9,150 nt of DNA from an uncultured Alphaproteobacteria bacterium. GTDB taxonomy: Bacteria > Pseudomonadota > Alphaproteobacteria > Rhizobiales > Aestuariivirgaceae. Below the pieces are notes generated by a model that saw only the letters and a list, made by a program, of their open reading frames with translations, did no database searches and was not told the DNA's origin. A program made the translations under genes and the position numbers. Every line of letters starts with the position of its first letter. Within the stretch, counting starts at the first letter, position 1. The stretch spans positions 1 through 9,150 of the forward strand of contig CALMLK010000419.1 of NCBI GenBank assembly GCA_937868035.1, read 5' to 3'. Below, one piece after another: positions 6,408 through 9,150 of the stretch.

Positions 6408-7931
6408 TTAGGCGCTTCCGGTCTCGCGTGCCTCGGCGCGTTCCAGCGCTTCGGCGAGACGGCGCTCTTCATTGTAATAGCGGGCGCGGTCCCAGAAGTG
6501 GGGGCGCGCGATGCCCGTGGAGCGATGACGGCCGATGATCTTGCCGTTGGCGTCTTCACCGACGATCTCATAGACGAAGAGGTCCTGGGTGATGATGACA
6601 TCGCCTTCCATGCCGACCACTTCGGTGACGTGCGTGATCTTGCGCGAGCCGTCACGCAGGCGCGAAGCCTGCACGATCACGTCGATCGAGCCGCAGATCA
6701 TTTCCTTGATGGTCTTGGACGGCAGGGCGAAACCGCCCATGGTGATCATCGATTCAAGTCGCGAGATGGCTTCGCGCGGGCTGTTGGCGTGGAGCGTGCC
6801 CATGGAACCGTCGTGACCGGTGTTCATCGCCTGCAGGAGGTCGAAGGCTTCCGGTCCGCGGACTTCGCCGACGATGATGCGTTCGGGACGCATACGCAGG
6901 CAGTTCTTGACGAGGTCGCGCATGGTGATGGCGCCTTCGCCTTCGAGGTTCGGCGGGCGCGTTTCGAGTCGCACCGTATGGGGCTGCTGCAGCTGGAGTT
7001 CGGCCGCGTCCTCGCAGGTGATGATGCGTTCGTCGTGGTCGATGTAACCGGTGAGACAGTTGAGCAGCGTCGTCTTGCCCGAGCCCGTACCGCCGGAGAT
7101 CAGCACGTTGCAGCGCACGCGCCCGACGATTTCGAGAATGGTGCCGCCTTCCGGCGTGATCGACTTGAAGCGCACGAGGTCCGGCAGCTTCAGGCGGTCC
7201 TTCTTGAACTTACGAATGGTGAGGGCGCAGCCGTCGATGGCCAGCGGCGGAGCGATGACGTTGACGCGCGAGCCGTCGGGAAGACGGGCGTCGCAGATCG
7301 GCGAGGCTTCGTCGACGCGGCGGCCGACCTGGCTGACGATGCGCTGGCAGATGTTGAGAAGCTGGGCGTTGTCGCGGAAGCGCACGCCGGTCTTCTGCAT
7401 CTTGCCGTCGACTTCGATGAACACCGTGGAGGCGCCGTTCACCATGATGTCGGCGATGTCGTCGCGGGCGAGCAGCGGTTCGAGCGGGCCATAACCCAGA
7501 ACGTCGTTGCAGATGTCCTCGAGCAGCTCTTCCTGCTCGGCAATCGACATCACCACGTCCTTGAGGGCGATGATCTCGTTGACGATGTCACGGATTTCAT
7601 CGCGCGCGGCGTCGCGGTCGAGCTGGGCGAGCTGCGTCAGGTCGATGGCGTCGATGAGCGCGTTGAAGATCGTGCTCTTGATGTCGTAGTAGTTCTCAGA
7701 GCGCTTGCTGTGGTCGGGGTTGCCAGGCTCACGTGCCGGCGGGGCCACCGCGGGCGGCGCTGCGGAGCGTGCCGTGGCGCTGTTGGCGCCGAAGCCCATG
7801 GGCGCCTGCACCTTCACGTCGGGCACGAAATTGGCCTGCGCGGCGGCCGGAGCTGCACCCGGAGCGGCACCAGGCGGCGGCGGAAGTGCCGCGCCCTGGG
7901 GAATGGAATTTTCGGGTCTCTTGCCAAACAT
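6408..7931 (-). CDS. cpaF: Tad pilus motor ATPase CpaF/TadA (GspE/VirB11 family)
   Basis: This cytosolic hexameric ATPase powers Flp pilus assembly by acting on the TadB/TadC platform. The 507-residue product has a Pro/Ala-rich, probably disordered tail (about 11-70), an N-terminal domain (about 80-260) and a RecA-like ATPase core. Visible motifs are Walker A GGTGSGKT (280-287), the Asp box ITCEDAAEL (304-312), Walker [12 protein letters not shown] (351-361) and the His box [14 protein letters not shown] (371-384). All look intact, so the enzyme should be active. It is somewhat long for the family because of the low-complexity tail. AAAGGA at 7940-7945, eight bases before the ATG, is the best ribosome-binding site in the window. 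The gene starts 19 bases after cpaE. Confidence 0.97.
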   Translation of the reverse strand: MFGKRPENSIPQGAALPPPPGAAPGAAPAAAQANFVPDVKVQAPMGFGANSATARSAAPPAVAPPAREPGNPDHSKRSENYYDIKSTIFNALIDAIDLTQLAQLDRDAARDEIRDIVNEIIALKDVVMSIAEQEELLEDICNDVLGYGPLEPLLARDDIADIMVNGASTVFIEVDGKMQKTGVRFRDNAQLLNICQRIVSQVGRRVDEASPICDARLPDGSRVNVIAPPLAIDGCALTIRKFKKDRLKLPDLVRFKSITPEGGTILEIVGRVRCNVLISGGTGSGKTTLLNCLTGYIDHDERIITCEDAAELQLQQPHTVRLETRPPNLEGEGAITMRDLVKNCLRMRPERIIVGEVRGPEAFDLLQAMNTGHDGSMGTLHANSPREAISRLESMITMGGFALPSKTIKEMICGSIDVIVQASRLRDGSRKITHVTEVVGMEGDVIITQDLFVYEIVGEDANGKIIGRHRSTGIARPHFWDRARYYNEERRLAEALERAEARETGSA

Positions 7932-7939
7932 GCGTCAGG

Positions 7940-7945
7940 TCCTTT
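7940..7945 (-). promoter_or_regulatory. Strong Shine-Dalgarno of cpaF
   Basis: AAAGGA on the leftward strand is centred in the 19-base cpaE-cpaF gap, eight bases before the cpaF ATG. It fixes that start and suggests efficient translation of the motor subunit. Confidence 0.65.
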
Positions 7946-7950
7946 GGAGC

Positions 7951-9150
7951 TTACTTCTTCTTGAAGAGGGGCAGCTTGGAGAACAGGCTGCCGGACTTCT
8001 TCACGTCGGAGGAGGCTTTCTGGTTGCCGGCGAGATTGCGGGCGAATTCACCCAGCACTTCCGCCGATTTCGACTTGGGCGCGACTTCGAAGACCATCTG
8101 GCCGTTGCCCTGGGCCATGCCGAAGGTCTGCGGGTCGTGGGGAATGACGGCGGTCGGCGTGATGCCCACGGCCTTGGCGAAATCATTCACCGGAATCTCC
8201 GGCCGCTTGGGCACGCCCACCTGATTGAGGATGAGGCGCGGCGGCTTGTCGTTGGGGCGCGCGGCCTTGAGCATGTCCACCAGGTTCTTGGTGTTGCGCA
8301 GGGACGGCAGTTCGGGTGTCGCCGTGATGATGATCTCGTCCGAATTGAGCAGCGTGTACTTGATCCACGGGGCCCACATGTTGGGCACGTCGACGATGAC
8401 GATGGGGGCCGAGAAGCGCACCACGTTCAGGATGGTTTCGACCGCGTGGGCTTCGATCGAGATGTCGCGGTCGATGCTGCTCGGGCCGTTGAGGAGGCTG
8501 AGTTTGCTGCCGAGCTTGGTCATCAGACGGTCGATGAGGGTGGAGTCGACGCGGTCGGGCGCGCCCAACGCATCCATGATGCCGCCCGAGCCGTCCTGGT
8601 TGAAATTCAGCGCGGCGGTACCGAAGGCAAGGTCGAGGTCGGTGATGATCGTGTCGATGCTCTGGCGCTGCGAGATGGCCCAGCCGACATTGTGGGCAAT
8701 GGTGGACGATCCCACGCCGCCCTTGGCGCCGACAAAGGAGATGATCCGGCCCAGGGGCGCGGCCTTCGGATCGTTGAAGAGACCGGCCACGGTCTCGATG
8801 AAGCCGAAGGACGTGATGGGCGCCACCACGTATTCGCTGATGCCCGCCTTCACCAGTTCGCGGTAGAGGATGACGTCGTTGACATGGCCGATCACCACGA
8901 CCTTCGTCGTTGCCTGGCACACTTCGGCGAGGCGGCCGAGTTCGGCCATGACCTGGTCACGGTTGCCATGGGTTTCGACGACCAGCACGTGCGGTGTCGG
9001 CTGCGTCTGGTAGACCTGCACGGCAGCGGCAATGCCGCCCAGCTGGATGGTCACGTGGGCGCGCGCCATGCGGCGGTCACCGCTGGCGACCTGGATGGCC
9101 TGCCCCGTCTCCTGCGTCTCACAGAAAATGTGAATGTCGACGCGCGGGAC
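7951..9150 (-). CDS. cpaE: CpaE/TadZ pilus-localisation ATPase, 5'-truncated by the window edge
   Basis: CpaE/TadZ is a MinD/ParA-like protein that places the Tad machine in the cell, usually at a pole. The frame is open without a stop from 7951 to the right edge (399 codons). An ATG at 9067-9069 is internal: 27 upstream codons (VPRVDIHIFCETQETGQAIQ...) match the family's N-terminal region, so the real start is outside. Numbered from that ATG, residues 25-100 resemble an atypical receiver domain; E32 sits where the phosphorylated Asp would be expected, and APIT lacks the usual KP lysine. The ATPase domain (about 107-345) has the deviant Walker A GAKGGVGSST (114-123), switch segment DLDLAFGT (144-151) and IVIVDVP (223-229). 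The signature lysine K116 is kept, but serine S121 replaces the P-loop lysine before S/T, an unorthodox form I recall in alphaproteobacterial CpaE proteins. The tail is lysine-rich (LFKKK). Confidence 0.95.
   Translation of the reverse strand, partial: VPRVDIHIFCETQETGQAIQVASGDRRMARAHVTIQLGGIAAAVQVYQTQPTPHVLVVETHGNRDQVMAELGRLAEVCQATTKVVVIGHVNDVILYRELVKAGISEYVVAPITSFGFIETVAGLFNDPKAAPLGRIISFVGAKGGVGSSTIAHNVGWAISQRQSIDTIITDLDLAFGTAALNFNQDGSGGIMDALGAPDRVDSTLIDRLMTKLGSKLSLLNGPSSIDRDISIEAHAVETILNVVRFSAPIVIVDVPNMWAPWIKYTLLNSDEIIITATPELPSLRNTKNLVDMLKAARPNDKPPRLILNQVGVPKRPEIPVNDFAKAVGITPTAVIPHDPQTFGMAQGNGQMVFEVAPKSKSAEVLGEFARNLAGNQKASSDVKKSGSLFSKLPLFKKK

Noticed and set aside
7731..7905. GC-rich low-complexity stretch as a possible DNA repeat
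   Set aside because: It encodes the Pro/Ala-rich N-terminal tail of CpaF; no regular repeat unit is present.
6405..7964. A 519-codon open frame on the plus strand, fully antisense to cpaF
   Set aside because: It mirrors cpaF in a high-GC genome, its product has no recognisable fold and is rich in D, A, V, G and H as expected of a shadow frame, while cpaF has all its catalytic motifs.
1..9150. CRISPR arrays, tRNA or rRNA genes, insertion sequences, attachment sites, toxin-antitoxin or defence genes
   Set aside because: No regularly spaced repeats, RNA gene signatures, transposase or integrase motifs or small paired genes were seen; all long coding frames are explained by the genes listed.

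Overview
This is high-GC DNA with strongly GC-biased third codon positions. Its protein sequences resemble those of Hyphomicrobiales (Rhizobiales) Alphaproteobacteria, judged from recognisable family variants of CpaE/CpaF/TadB/TadC, the M17 aminopeptidase and the MarR-type regulator. No species is assigned. Coding density is high. There is no tRNA, rRNA, CRISPR array, insertion sequence or phage gene. Most alternative open frames are antisense or frame-shifted shadows of the real genes.

Left third (1-2522, leftward): a periplasmic solute-binding protein (SBP_bac_3 fold), then a cytosolic M17 leucyl aminopeptidase-family protein 23 bases downstream, then after 59 bases the first ~51 codons of a MarR-type winged-helix regulator that runs off the left edge. 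All three point the same way and could be one transcription unit.

Middle (2523-4408): a 227-base divergent spacer with strong plus-strand G skew and repeated G-runs separates the binding protein from a rightward, membrane-bound, processive-type family 2 glycosyltransferase. That gene converges on the Tad cluster and overlaps the end of tadC by 23 bases.

Right half (4386-9150, leftward): the cytoplasmic and inner-membrane part of a Tad (Flp/Cpa) type IV pilus machine, in transcription order cpaE (tadZ, 5' end outside the window), cpaF (tadA), tadB and tadC, with gaps of 19, 18 and 33 bases. CpaE/TadZ is the polar localisation ATPase, CpaF the hexameric motor ATPase, and TadB/TadC the inner-membrane platform. 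Flp pilin, prepilin peptidase, CpaB, secretin and CpaD are expected upstream, beyond the right edge. The lipoprotein gene tadD, often found after tadC, is not here; the convergent glycosyltransferase occupies that position.

I found no clearly unprecedented system. The points most worth a second look are the P-loop of CpaE with serine in place of the second lysine, the G-rich divergent spacer, the glycosyltransferase with a soluble N-terminal region resembling a degenerate GspE/MshE N-domain, and a GC-rich 10-mer shared by the regions upstream of the MarR and glycosyltransferase genes.
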